From an uncultured beta proteobacterium (GTDB lineage Bacteria > Pseudomonadota > Gammaproteobacteria > Burkholderiales > Burkholderiaceae_A): a stretch of DNA of 64,000 nt. Below, piece after piece: positions 47,601-56,172 of the stretch. Location of the stretch: contig CACOBT010000005.1 in the NCBI GenBank assembly GCA_902625535.1, forward strand, positions 1-64,000, written 5' to 3'. The notes beneath the pieces were generated by a model. It was not told where the DNA came from and did no database searches. It was given only the letters and a program-made list of their open reading frames with translations. Each line of letters begins with the position of its first letter. The first letter of the stretch is position 1. The position numbers were made by a program, and so were the translations under genes.

Positions 47601-50295
47601 GGGTGCGATTGATGTGACTAATGTCACAGCCTCTGGTGCAGGTACTGTGTCTATCGGTACAGCTGGAGACTTTAGCGCGGGAAATATTGCTACTCAGGGC
47701 GCATTTACGTTGGATGGTGGCGCAGCCTCTACTGGCTCTGTAACGTTAACCGGTGTCACCGCGGGTGGTAATTTAACCATATCGATGGGTACCGGGACTG
47801 GAAGCATTACTCTTACCTCGGGCAACACCGCAGGAAGCTTTACTTTGGATGCCTCTAACTTTGGCGGCGCAATAGACATATCCAATGTGACGGCATCTGG
47901 AGCAGTTGTTGTTTCAACTGGTACCTCTGGCGACTTTAGCGCCAACCAAATCCATACAACTGGAGCTGTGACTGTTGATGGCGCTGCTGCGTCAACTGGT
48001 ACTGTTTCGTTAACTACGATTACGGCCTCCGGTGCGGTAACTCTCTCTATGGGATCTGGCTCAGGTTCATTGTCAGTTGCTACGAATATAGATACGGAAA
48101 AGGGGTTCATCCTCGACGCAGCTAAGTTTGGCGGAACAATTGATATTGCCTCAGTTTCGGCCTCAGGCGCTTCCACAGTTTCTGTTGGCGGAGGCGACTA
48201 TAGTGCGGGACAAACTATTATGGGAGGGAACTTCACACTCGACGCTTCAACCTCAACGACTGGGTCAGTAACATTGACGACCGTCTCTGCAGGAGGAAAT
48301 GCGAGCATCACCATGGGCGGAGGGTCAGGCGCTGTTGCGGTTGGAAGCGCGCAAGGTGGTGGTTCGTTCTCGATTGATGCGTCAAGCTTCTCTGGAACAA
48401 CAACTGTAACGACAGTTTCAGCATCCGGCGCTGTTACGATTAGCCTCGCTGGTAAAGACCAGGGAGCCTTTAGTGCTGGTGTGATTCAGAGTGATGGAGC
48501 GGTTAATCTTACGCAGGCTCAAGCAGGTTCTGGGTCGCTCACAACGAGTTCGATTGATGCCTCGGGAGCCATTACAATATCTCTTGGTACTGGAACCGGA
48601 AGCGGCAATATAGCGGTGACTGGCGTAGTGACAACGGGAGGCTTCAGCCTAACAGGCGATCAGTACAGTGATGTAACTTTGAATAATGTTACGGCCTCAG
48701 CCAGTTTGACAGTTAATATCGCTGGAAGCGGTTCAATAACGGCATCAAGTTTGAATACGGGCGGTGCATTATCGATTACCAAGGCTTTAGGTAGTGGAGA
48801 GACGGCTGTGCTTCAGGAAATTTCTGGTGGCTCAGTTTCGATTACTTTAGGAGCAGGTTCAGGGCATGTAAGTGCGAATACTATTGATGCCGGGGCGTTT
48901 ACCTTTAACGCGGCGGCGTCCACTGAGGCTGGTAATGCGCATAACTTAGGAGTCGTTTCTGCTTCGGGAGCACTTACGATTTCCTTAGGATCAACCACCG
49001 ATCTTTTAGTGTCAGCGATCGTAGTTTCAGCTGCGGGAACAATAACGAAAGGTACCGGTAGCTCAGATCTTACGGTTAACGTAGGTATTACGGCGAATGG
49101 AGCCCTCACTCTTAACGGTGGTGGTTCTGGAGTGATCACTGTGAGTACTATTGGAACCGCTGGAGGATTTACCTTCGGTGGTGAGAATATGAGTACAGGT
49201 GGAGAGTACTTCTCGGCCAATACCATCACAGCCACATCGGGGGATATCACGTTTAATTACGGCACTGGAGGTAATGGATTCATAGATGTGTCGGCTATAA
49301 ACACAGTTAGTGGATTTACTCTTACTGGGGCAAGTTTGACAACAGGTGATATTGTTCTAGCTAGCTTGTCAGCCACGCAGGGTATCAACATTAACCTAGG
49401 TGGAATGTCGGGAACAATTTCAGCTGCAGCGGTTGACACGGATGGAGCGTTTGTTCTTAATGCTGGAGGCGCTAGTAACCTGCAAATTGACATTGAGACT
49501 TTATCAGCGAGTGCTGCAACGGTCACATTAGGAGCAGTTTCTGATTCAGCGCAGGCCAACGGGATTTCCTCGATTCAGGCAGATAGCTTCACACTTGCCG
49601 GAACCAATTATCGCGAGATCTTCACTGCTCATGACATTTCTGCCAGCAGCGTTAGCATATCGTTTGGCGATCTTTCTGATGCGATTAGCGTATCATCAGT
49701 TGTTGCCGAGACGTTTAGCTTTGCTGGAGGCGATGGAGCGAACTTCAGTGCGACGATCACTCAACTTGATATCGGTGCCGCTGACTTCACGTTTACAATG
49801 CCTGAGTTGGGTAACGGCTTGACGATAACAAGGTTTGGATTCAGTGCCTCAGGTACTATGGTGGGAACGCATAATGCTGATACAGTAAGTGCTTCCTCTT
49901 CGTCTGCTGCTGGTGACACGATTAAGTTTGAATTCAACATGGGAGAAGATAGTGTTACTGACACCCTGGGATACTTTAACGGTGGAGGTAAGGATTTAGT
50001 TAAGATACTGAACTTTGATAAAGATAGTGATGATCTTAAGACTAATATGGCGGGTAACGCTACGGCGGTTGGTACGACTACAGCGGCTAGTATCATAGGT
50101 GGTGCGCTAGGTGCTTCAATATCCGCGTCCGACTTAACGGCGGGTAGTGCTACTGCGACCTTCGTATATAACGGAGACATGTTCTTCGTTGGTAATTCGG
50201 CGGGTGCCATAGATTCAACGTTCGCCGACGGTGAGGTAGTATTCCAGTTTGTTGGAATTACTGACATATCCGGAAGTGATATTACCGCTATCTAA
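44647..50295 (+). CDS. Giant DUF4214-domain surface protein with beta-repeat region (S-layer/adhesin-like, type I secreted)
   Basis: N-terminal DUF4214-like LIHQMYIAYYQRPADPAGLIYWQDQLN; G/A/S/T-rich repeats; no signal peptide; no Cys noticed; C-terminal hydrophobic VVFQFVGITDISGSDITAI; T1SS genes downstream. Confidence 0.85.
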   Translation: MSAELIHQMYIAYYQRPADPAGLIYWQDQLNANGGGETGWNAVAAAFANAAESSALYGNQTLAQKISAIYVAAFERAASSDEVAFWEASGFNAAQIGFAIVNGAQNDDLSTVTKKVDYAEAFVTALDPAGTGVGPFAFQYVDPSLGRGLMDVITKDSDVSAATVSSQVSSTLPTLVTVNLTSGADTVTPTTNAAEEINAALGGSSPSLGRTDQIDGGSAQDTINVAMDGNFLLGFSSGFMKDVEIVNLAATASSVTPKTFNFTGVSGVETVNVGAANAPIIVSNISDTGLTLNLSGQSTGAFDVGFATGTISGSGSSLTVGLTNVGSTGTNVSLTANLVTEMDLISYGTDNHIDLSGSVNDIKNISVAGAGDLVIAGIPSTASGFTAASAGGDVTLTVDTDSNTAMLASGQTITGGAGFDSLSVQGSGIAAAASTSIEELIFDGSSTEAIVRATGMAGLNTLTFSGNSSASISGLSDQALTVNAILDGAGQQVVVSGSGAVTVNLNANPTQVALENRTDNDFDFKASTTAGIDITVGTYTSASGTYVLNNSQGDVGITVDSTSVFGSHVQASGASTISILGTGNLAATVSGQNTKTITVNANSGTLAVGSSAATTFNLTTLSNITLGGTTSRLSGVQTMSIDVAKNTADLSGGNLGFQDMQNLSLAGAGTGATVLLNDVSGSGNNMVLTMSGLEGGVSAFNVFNNSGNVTIAAGSMTGTIDIASLDVSGAGSIVVSTGTAGNFSAGTVNAAGAFTLDAAAHTSGSGSIAVGSFSASGAVSISLGSGSGDATLTDVEGEGTFTLDGSNFGGTIDVGTLTAGGNTTVSMGSEGYFSASTIGTAGSFTLDGAAAVTGQTTIQGVTAGGGITISMGTGTGGITLASGATGGNFTLDASTFGGTIDVENVTASGSYVVSVGTNGDHSAGHVATQGAFTVDAAASQSGAVTITGVTAGGNLTISMGAGTGALSLVSGLTAGNFTVDASTFGGAIDVTNVTASGAGTVSIGTAGDFSAGNIATQGAFTLDGGAASTGSVTLTGVTAGGNLTISMGTGTGSITLTSGNTAGSFTLDASNFGGAIDISNVTASGAVVVSTGTSGDFSANQIHTTGAVTVDGAAASTGTVSLTTITASGAVTLSMGSGSGSLSVATNIDTEKGFILDAAKFGGTIDIASVSASGASTVSVGGGDYSAGQTIMGGNFTLDASTSTTGSVTLTTVSAGGNASITMGGGSGAVAVGSAQGGGSFSIDASSFSGTTTVTTVSASGAVTISLAGKDQGAFSAGVIQSDGAVNLTQAQAGSGSLTTSSIDASGAITISLGTGTGSGNIAVTGVVTTGGFSLTGDQYSDVTLNNVTASASLTVNIAGSGSITASSLNTGGALSITKALGSGETAVLQEISGGSVSITLGAGSGHVSANTIDAGAFTFNAAASTEAGNAHNLGVVSASGALTISLGSTTDLLVSAIVVSAAGTITKGTGSSDLTVNVGITANGALTLNGGGSGVITVSTIGTAGGFTFGGENMSTGGEYFSANTITATSGDITFNYGTGGNGFIDVSAINTVSGFTLTGASLTTGDIVLASLSATQGININLGGMSGTISAAAVDTDGAFVLNAGGASNLQIDIETLSASAATVTLGAVSDSAQANGISSIQADSFTLAGTNYREIFTAHDISASSVSISFGDLSDAISVSSVVAETFSFAGGDGANFSATITQLDIGAADFTFTMPELGNGLTITRFGFSASGTMVGTHNADTVSASSSSAAGDTIKFEFNMGEDSVTDTLGYFNGGGKDLVKILNFDKDSDDLKTNMAGNATAVGTTTAASIIGGALGASISASDLTAGSATATFVYNGDMFFVGNSAGAIDSTFADGEVVFQFVGITDISGSDITAI
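46867..48462 (+). repeat. Tandem in-frame repeats of 264-270 bp (88-90 aa, each two about 44-aa half-repeats)
   Basis: Anchor GxFSAG codons start at 46867, 47137, 47401, 47665, 47929, 48193, 48463; spacings 270,264,264,264,264,270. 22-nt identity ttgctactcagggcgcatttac at 47423 and 47687. Confidence 0.85.
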
Positions 50296-50316
50296 TTAGT
50301 CACTACGTAGTTTCAG

Positions 50317-50351
50317 AAAAAGGGGAAGTATTTATACATTCCCCTTTTTTT
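50317..50351 (+). terminator. Rho-independent terminator after the giant repeat protein gene
   Basis: AAAAAGGGGAA-loop-TTCCCCTTTTTTT inverted repeat with T tract 22 bp after the stop. Confidence 0.85.
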
Positions 50352-50402
50352 ATCTTGTAGAAGATTTATGCAACAAGTCTAGAAAGCCTGACAACCGGAT
50401 AT

Positions 50403-52127
50403 ATGATGCCTGAGAAAAAGAGGTCAAAATCAAAGAGAAGTTCAAATAAAACAGCTAGCAGTAGAGTTTCAAGCACCAAGTCACTTTCATCAAATCCCTC
50501 TCAGGCTTTCTCCCAAGAAAAAAAAGTAGACTTACCTGTCTTTTTGAGGGAATTTGACGGCTTGTTAAATAAAGGTGATTTTGATAAACCTCAGGCCATG
50601 TTGGATAGTCTCCGTGGATTAAAAAAATGGCAGCGGCTTAATTTACAGTCGGTTATTGACTATAAAAGAGGAAATGAAGCGCTTGCTGAGGATTTGATAC
50701 GACAAGCCCTTAGGGAACCCGATGTCAAACCTACGATTAACAGAAATCTAGCTGGTATGTTGATAAATCAAGGACGGATGCGCGAAGCACTTCCGTTCGC
50801 AGAAGTTGCCTACCGGGAAGATAAGAAAGATATTAAAGCAGCGCAATTATTCTTAAACTGCCTACTAGATTTGGGCAAGGCGGATTTAGTTTTGCAAGAG
50901 ACAGAAGAAATTTTAAAATTGCATCCAGAAGACAAGGTAGTATTAGTTAGCAGAGCATCTGCCCTGCGAAGTGCAATGAACGAGAGTGCTGCGGCCGAAG
51001 AACTCGATAGATTGATTGAGAAATTCCCAGATGAACCAGTAATCCATAGGATAAAAGCTGATTTGCTAGGAGATAAAAGCACCGCAAAAGCCTTGCCGTT
51101 TTATGAAAAAGCGCTAAGCATATCAGTTGAAAAAAAAGGGAAGCCGGACCCTGCAATTCAATGGAATATGAGCTTACACCTTTTGAGAGCTAGAGACCTA
51201 GAACGTGGTTGGGAATGCTGGGAGCAGGGATTTCATCCAATAGTCGGAACAATGGGGAGAAATTTACCAAAGCGGATAACTTCTATGCCCCGGGCTGATG
51301 ATGGGAAAAAAATTGACCCTAACAAATGGACAATTGTCTGTGCAGAACAAGGTATCGGTGACCAGATACTTTTTATGCACAGCATGAATGAAGCCATAGA
51401 TGAATTAGGAAAAATTTTGTACATTACAGAAAAAAGATTATATCCAATCATAAAAAGAAGTTTTCCCAAGATGGAAGTGGGTACTCAAGGGGTTACATAC
51501 GACTGGACAAGAAACAATTTAAAAAAAAATGGGTATATACCGTTAGGTAGCATCCCACGAAGACATCGTAAAACAGTTGAGGCATATAAAAACCATCGGG
51601 CACCATTTCTAAAAGCAAACAAACAACTATATGATAAGTATCGTGCGAAATTATTGGCCCTTGCGAACGGTAGGCCAATTATTGGTGTTTCGTGGAAAGG
51701 TGGTTATTGGCAGATCCAACGGAAAACTAAGGAATTAGAACTCGAAAACTGGGAACCAATATTTAAGAGGAGTGCACTATATGTGAATCTTCAATATGGA
51801 GATATTTCCAAAGAAGTGAGTTATCTCCGAGAGAAAAAACATGATCTTATGGTATTTCCTGAACTAGATTTCAAAGTTCATATTGATGACTGGGTTGCTA
51901 TAGCTGGGGCGTGCGACGGAATTATTTCAGTATCTACCGCATTAGTTCATTTTGCCGGTGCTATTGGACAGAAAGTAGCTGTGGTAATGCCAGGAGAACA
52001 GGGACCATGGCATCTAGGTTTGCAAGATACCGAATCAATGGCTTATAAAAACGTAAAAATATTTAGGCCAACATCTAAAGAATCTTTACCTCAATTAATT
52101 GAACGGGTAAGTAATTTGATAACATGA
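50403..52127 (+). CDS. TPR-repeat protein with C-terminal GT9/heptosyltransferase-like domain
   Basis: Basic Ser-rich N-terminus, TPR-like helices, CAEQGIGDQILFMHSM, IGVSWKGGYWQIQRKTKELELENWEPIF, GIISVSTALVHFAGAIGQKVAVVMPGEQGPWHLG. Confidence 0.75.
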   Translation: MMPEKKRSKSKRSSNKTASSRVSSTKSLSSNPSQAFSQEKKVDLPVFLREFDGLLNKGDFDKPQAMLDSLRGLKKWQRLNLQSVIDYKRGNEALAEDLIRQALREPDVKPTINRNLAGMLINQGRMREALPFAEVAYREDKKDIKAAQLFLNCLLDLGKADLVLQETEEILKLHPEDKVVLVSRASALRSAMNESAAAEELDRLIEKFPDEPVIHRIKADLLGDKSTAKALPFYEKALSISVEKKGKPDPAIQWNMSLHLLRARDLERGWECWEQGFHPIVGTMGRNLPKRITSMPRADDGKKIDPNKWTIVCAEQGIGDQILFMHSMNEAIDELGKILYITEKRLYPIIKRSFPKMEVGTQGVTYDWTRNNLKKNGYIPLGSIPRRHRKTVEAYKNHRAPFLKANKQLYDKYRAKLLALANGRPIIGVSWKGGYWQIQRKTKELELENWEPIFKRSALYVNLQYGDISKEVSYLREKKHDLMVFPELDFKVHIDDWVAIAGACDGIISVSTALVHFAGAIGQKVAVVMPGEQGPWHLGLQDTESMAYKNVKIFRPTSKESLPQLIERVSNLIT

Positions 52128-52711
52128 AATATAAAGATAAATATTTATCGGTAACAGCGGAAGCGATTCCAATATTTGATACCGATAGGCCTAGTCAAGC
52201 CCTTGTTGACTTATTTAATCCTGACAATAATCAGTTAGCAGCTCAATCGCAGGGAATAATATGTCGTGTGAATGGGATCGTCCATGAGATGAGTGAATCT
52301 ATTGCAATGGGTATCAATGACACTAGACTGCACTGCATTATGCCGATACTAATATATGGGCGGAAACAAGGATTAAATGATGAGTTTTTTAGTGTCTCTA
52401 ATAACTTACTGATTAAACAAAGTGAACTGGCAAGGGATTTATTGGTTTCAGTTAGACCGAAATTTTTTGAAAATTCACTTTCGTTATTGGATAGAATTTT
52501 CACAACTGACAAGTTTGTTTATTTAATTTTTAATATTGATGACGAAAAGTCAATTTTCACAGCTATAGAGAAAATATCCCAACAAAGGGGGGCAATTACC
52601 ATTCATAACCCGCAATATAAGAATACAACAAATCTAATGAAATTCTGCCTAGACAAAAATATACACCTCATAGAAAATATAGATGGCTCAGCAGACCTTT
52701 TCCGGTTCTAA
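52124..52711 (+). CDS. Uncharacterised 195-aa protein, coupled to TPR-GT9 gene
   Basis: ATGA overlap with the upstream gene; 12-bp gap to the ABC gene; no family recognised. Confidence 0.7.
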   Translation: MKYKDKYLSVTAEAIPIFDTDRPSQALVDLFNPDNNQLAAQSQGIICRVNGIVHEMSESIAMGINDTRLHCIMPILIYGRKQGLNDEFFSVSNNLLIKQSELARDLLVSVRPKFFENSLSLLDRIFTTDKFVYLIFNIDDEKSIFTAIEKISQQRGAITIHNPQYKNTTNLMKFCLDKNIHLIENIDGSADLFRF

Positions 52712-52723
52712 AAGAGAAGCTCG

Positions 52724-54415
52724 ATGGTAACACCGCGTAAGTCGGATATTTTTGACAGAACACTAAAGGACCACAGGGGCTATATTTATACCGCGATATT
52801 TTTGTCTATCTTTGTTGCGTACTTGCCCGTTACCCCAATCGTATATATGCGAACAGTATTTGGTCCAGTCATAAATAGCCAAAGCCTTTCCTTTTTATTG
52901 TCGCTAGCAATGCTACTCGTATTGGCTTTAGTGGTCAATGGCATTCTCGAGTGGATCCGAGAAAGAGTTCTACTATCAGCGACGATTTCATTTATCGGCA
53001 CATTAGAAGAAAAGGTCTTCAATGTCACCTTTGAACAAACTCCAGATAGATGGACGGAAGGAGCCAGAGCGTTTTCAAATATGCGTATTTTGAGAAGCTT
53101 CATGGTTTCCCCTGTGTCGGGTGCCATATTTGATGCCCCATTCTCTCTTCTTCTCTTAGTAGTTATTTTCCTTATTCATCCATTAATGGGCGCTTTCTCA
53201 TTGTTTGGTTTATCTATCGCACTAATGATTGGAATTTTAATTGAGAAGAAGGTACAGCCCGAACAAGAATTTGCGTCAGAAAAACAAAATATCGCTAGAC
53301 AAGAACTTAATTTGATGCACAACAATGCACTTTACTGCAATGCTATGGGAAATTTAAAGTATTTGTACCAAAAATGGTTTACTAATCAAAAGCAGTTTCT
53401 GGTTTTCCAGGCAAAAGCCTCATCGTTACAATCGCTAGGACAAAGTGTGAGCCAGGTTGTAATGATGGTGCAAGGGTCTATGCTGCTAGGTGTTGGTACT
53501 TTTCTGACTCTCATTGGAATGATGTCCCCTAGTATGGCTGGGAACTTGATTATAGCCAAATTCATAGGTGCCCTGGCAATTAGACCAACGATGATGATAG
53601 TGATGGCATGGAGTAGCGTCATCTCAGTTAGAGAGGCTGTACGAGATCTTCGAACTTTTTTAGAAACATCGGGTATACCGAATACGAGCGGTATCAAACT
53701 ACCAAGACCAGAAGGTAAACTTACCGTTAGCGATATAACTTTCCAACAGGGTGCAAACGGAAAAAAAATACTAGATTCAGTTTCTTTCTCACTTGAACCA
53801 GGAAATATATGTGCGGTCCTAGGTGAATCAGGGGCTGGAAAATCAACCTTAGCGCGAATCTTGGTTGGATATAGTTCGCCATCAAAGGGAAGCGTGAGAC
53901 TGGATGGAGTTTCGATAGGCAATTGGAATAAAAGAGAACTCTGCGATTATATTGGCTATTTACCACAAGAAATCCAACTATTTGGAGGAGAGATAATTAA
54001 AAATATCACTAGATATAAAGAACCTGATAAAAAGAGTTTAAAAAAAGTTTGTGAAGATTTTGACCTTCATCACGTTTACGAGGCTTATATTAAACAGGAG
54101 ACCTTATTGTTAAGTGATGATCTTTTTGACGTACCTGGAGGATTAAAGCAACGAATAGCACTGGCTCGAGCATTTTATAATCTCCCTAATTATATAATTC
54201 TTGATGAGCCAACTAGCAGTCTAGATGCCCAATTTGAAAACAAGTTATTAACAATACTCCAGGAACATAAAGAGCGAGGAGCATTAATAATAATTAATAC
54301 TCATAACAAGCGCATTCTAACAATGGCTAATTACATCCTTGCTCTTAAAGAGGGCAGACAAAAACTTTTCGACTCAAAAGAAAATATAAAAAAGAAAATG
54401 AACCTTTCGCTATAG
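52724..54415 (+). CDS. Type I secretion ABC transporter (permease-ATPase), subunit 1, degenerate signature motif
   Basis: N-terminal TM domain; Walker A GESGAGKST, Walker B YIILDEPTSSLD, H-loop NTHNK; signature VPGGLKQR instead of LSGGQ. Confidence 0.88.
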   Translation: MVTPRKSDIFDRTLKDHRGYIYTAIFLSIFVAYLPVTPIVYMRTVFGPVINSQSLSFLLSLAMLLVLALVVNGILEWIRERVLLSATISFIGTLEEKVFNVTFEQTPDRWTEGARAFSNMRILRSFMVSPVSGAIFDAPFSLLLLVVIFLIHPLMGAFSLFGLSIALMIGILIEKKVQPEQEFASEKQNIARQELNLMHNNALYCNAMGNLKYLYQKWFTNQKQFLVFQAKASSLQSLGQSVSQVVMMVQGSMLLGVGTFLTLIGMMSPSMAGNLIIAKFIGALAIRPTMMIVMAWSSVISVREAVRDLRTFLETSGIPNTSGIKLPRPEGKLTVSDITFQQGANGKKILDSVSFSLEPGNICAVLGESGAGKSTLARILVGYSSPSKGSVRLDGVSIGNWNKRELCDYIGYLPQEIQLFGGEIIKNITRYKEPDKKSLKKVCEDFDLHHVYEAYIKQETLLLSDDLFDVPGGLKQRIALARAFYNLPNYIILDEPTSSLDAQFENKLLTILQEHKERGALIIINTHNKRILTMANYILALKEGRQKLFDSKENIKKKMNLSL

Positions 54416-54420
54416 ATCAC

Positions 54421-56172
54421 ATGAAAAAGCTTATTGAAACCGCGAATCTTTATCTTTCTTCAAACTTTTTTCGAATCTTTTTAGCTGAGAAAATTGACTT
54501 AACTTGGGTATTCCTAGCTAGCTCAGTAGCCAACCTCTTAATGCTTACCCCGATGTTATACATGTTACAAATCTTCGATAGAATCTTCATCAGCAAAAGC
54601 GTTCTCACGTTATTAACAATATCTGGAATCATTATCTTTTTTTATTTAATTTCGTCTCTGAGCGGGTACATTAGATCCAGGATAATAATTGCTTTAGGTA
54701 TTAAGTTAGAAAAAAAAGTTAACGAAAAATTATTTAACGTAAGTTTTGAGGAACGACTAAGAAAGCAAGTAAAAAATCCAGTATCGTACTTAGATGATTT
54801 AACCATCGTCAGGCAGTGGCTAACGGGCGCTGCCGTATTCGCAATTTTTGACCTTCCTTGGGTTCCAGTCTATGTGTTGATCATGTTTATTATGCATCCC
54901 CTACTGGGGTACGTATCATTAGTTTTAATAATTATACTGATAGTGTTTGGATTTTATTTTTCTCGAGTCCTGGGAAACCAGGATGAATTACTACGAGAGG
55001 AAGAGTACGAAACAAATGACTTTTTGTATAGTAAGTTAAGAAATGCAGAGGCGCTTGCAGTTTACTCGCTTCCGACAAATTTTAAACAAACATGGTTAGA
55101 AAATAAAAAAAATTTTTATATTAGCCTGAATAAAAGCCAGAAGAAAACAGATACAATTCAGAATACTATGAAGCAATATAGATTTTTCGCAAACTCTTTA
55201 GCTTTAACTGTTGGAGCCTATCTCGTAATCTCAGGGGAATTAACTCTGGGTAGTATGATTGCAGCATCTCTTTTGATGTCGAGAACTACCCAACCAGTTG
55301 ATGGGGCAGTTTCCGCGCTGAGCAGAGTAACAATCGTAAGGGAAGCATTTTGGAGAGTTGAAAAAATGCTAAATCTTGCTTCCTTAAAGACGGATATTTT
55401 GGTCAAAGAAAATGAACTAGATGATAAATCATCAAAGACTAGTTCAATAAAATCGATAGTGCTGAGGGATGTTAATGTCTCCTATTCAGAGAACGGTCCA
55501 AAAGTTTTGAGTAACGTAAATTTACTATTTGAGTCTGGCAATGTCATCACTGTTGTTGGAAAATCTGGTGCCGGTAAAACTACATTAATTAAACTCCTTT
55601 CAGGACTAGTTCGTTATGAAGGAGAGGTAAGTTTTGATAATTCTGAACTGAAGGAATTGTCCAGTGATGATTCTTACAACTTAATAGGATACTTACCACA
55701 AGATGTTTTAATGCTTCCGGGATCAATAGCTGAGAACATATCAAGTTTTAGGAACCCTAACTCAGATCGGATTATAGAGGTTGCGAAATTAGCAGGAATT
55801 CATGATTTTATTTTGAAGTTTCCAGAAGGTTATGACACTGGCATAGTAGGTGGATATCAAAATTTATCTGGTGGAGAAAGGCAAAGAATCGGACTAGCAC
55901 GTGCTATATATAATAATCCAGCTTGTTTATTTTTAGATGAGCCAAATTCTGCCCTAGATAATTCTGGAGAGGTGGCATTGAGAAATGTAATAAACTATTG
56001 TAAAAACAAAGGTAAACTTATTGTAGTTGTATCACATAGAAGATCAGTCCTAGATTATTCCGATAAAATATTAGAATTTCTGGAGGACAAGGACATTCGA
56101 TTAAGTGGTAGAGATGAGTTTCTAAGGAGTTTTTCTTCAAAACAAGATTTTGATAATAAGTTTAACTATTGA
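54421..56172 (+). CDS. Type I secretion ABC transporter (permease-ATPase), subunit 2
   Basis: PMLYMLQIFDRIFISKSVLTL, Walker A GKSGAGKTT, signature NLSGGERQRIGLARAIYNNP, Walker B LFLDEPNSALD, PrtD-like. Confidence 0.92.
   Translation: MKKLIETANLYLSSNFFRIFLAEKIDLTWVFLASSVANLLMLTPMLYMLQIFDRIFISKSVLTLLTISGIIIFFYLISSLSGYIRSRIIIALGIKLEKKVNEKLFNVSFEERLRKQVKNPVSYLDDLTIVRQWLTGAAVFAIFDLPWVPVYVLIMFIMHPLLGYVSLVLIIILIVFGFYFSRVLGNQDELLREEEYETNDFLYSKLRNAEALAVYSLPTNFKQTWLENKKNFYISLNKSQKKTDTIQNTMKQYRFFANSLALTVGAYLVISGELTLGSMIAASLLMSRTTQPVDGAVSALSRVTIVREAFWRVEKMLNLASLKTDILVKENELDDKSSKTSSIKSIVLRDVNVSYSENGPKVLSNVNLLFESGNVITVVGKSGAGKTTLIKLLSGLVRYEGEVSFDNSELKELSSDDSYNLIGYLPQDVLMLPGSIAENISSFRNPNSDRIIEVAKLAGIHDFILKFPEGYDTGIVGGYQNLSGGERQRIGLARAIYNNPACLFLDEPNSALDNSGEVALRNVINYCKNKGKLIVVVSHRRSVLDYSDKILEFLEDKDIRLSGRDEFLRSFSSKQDFDNKFNY

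Noticed and set aside
46867-48462. 264-bp periodicity as a possible CRISPR or intergenic repeat array
   Set aside because: Repeats are in frame, diverged at third positions and part of one continuous ORF; no repeat-spacer structure.
45144-50267. Many long antisense ORFs in the giant repeat gene (for example 47694..48176, 48813..49250, 49761..50267)
   Set aside because: They mirror the G/A/S/T-rich repeat composition of the sense strand and have P/V/A/E-rich translations without family motifs; shadow ORFs.
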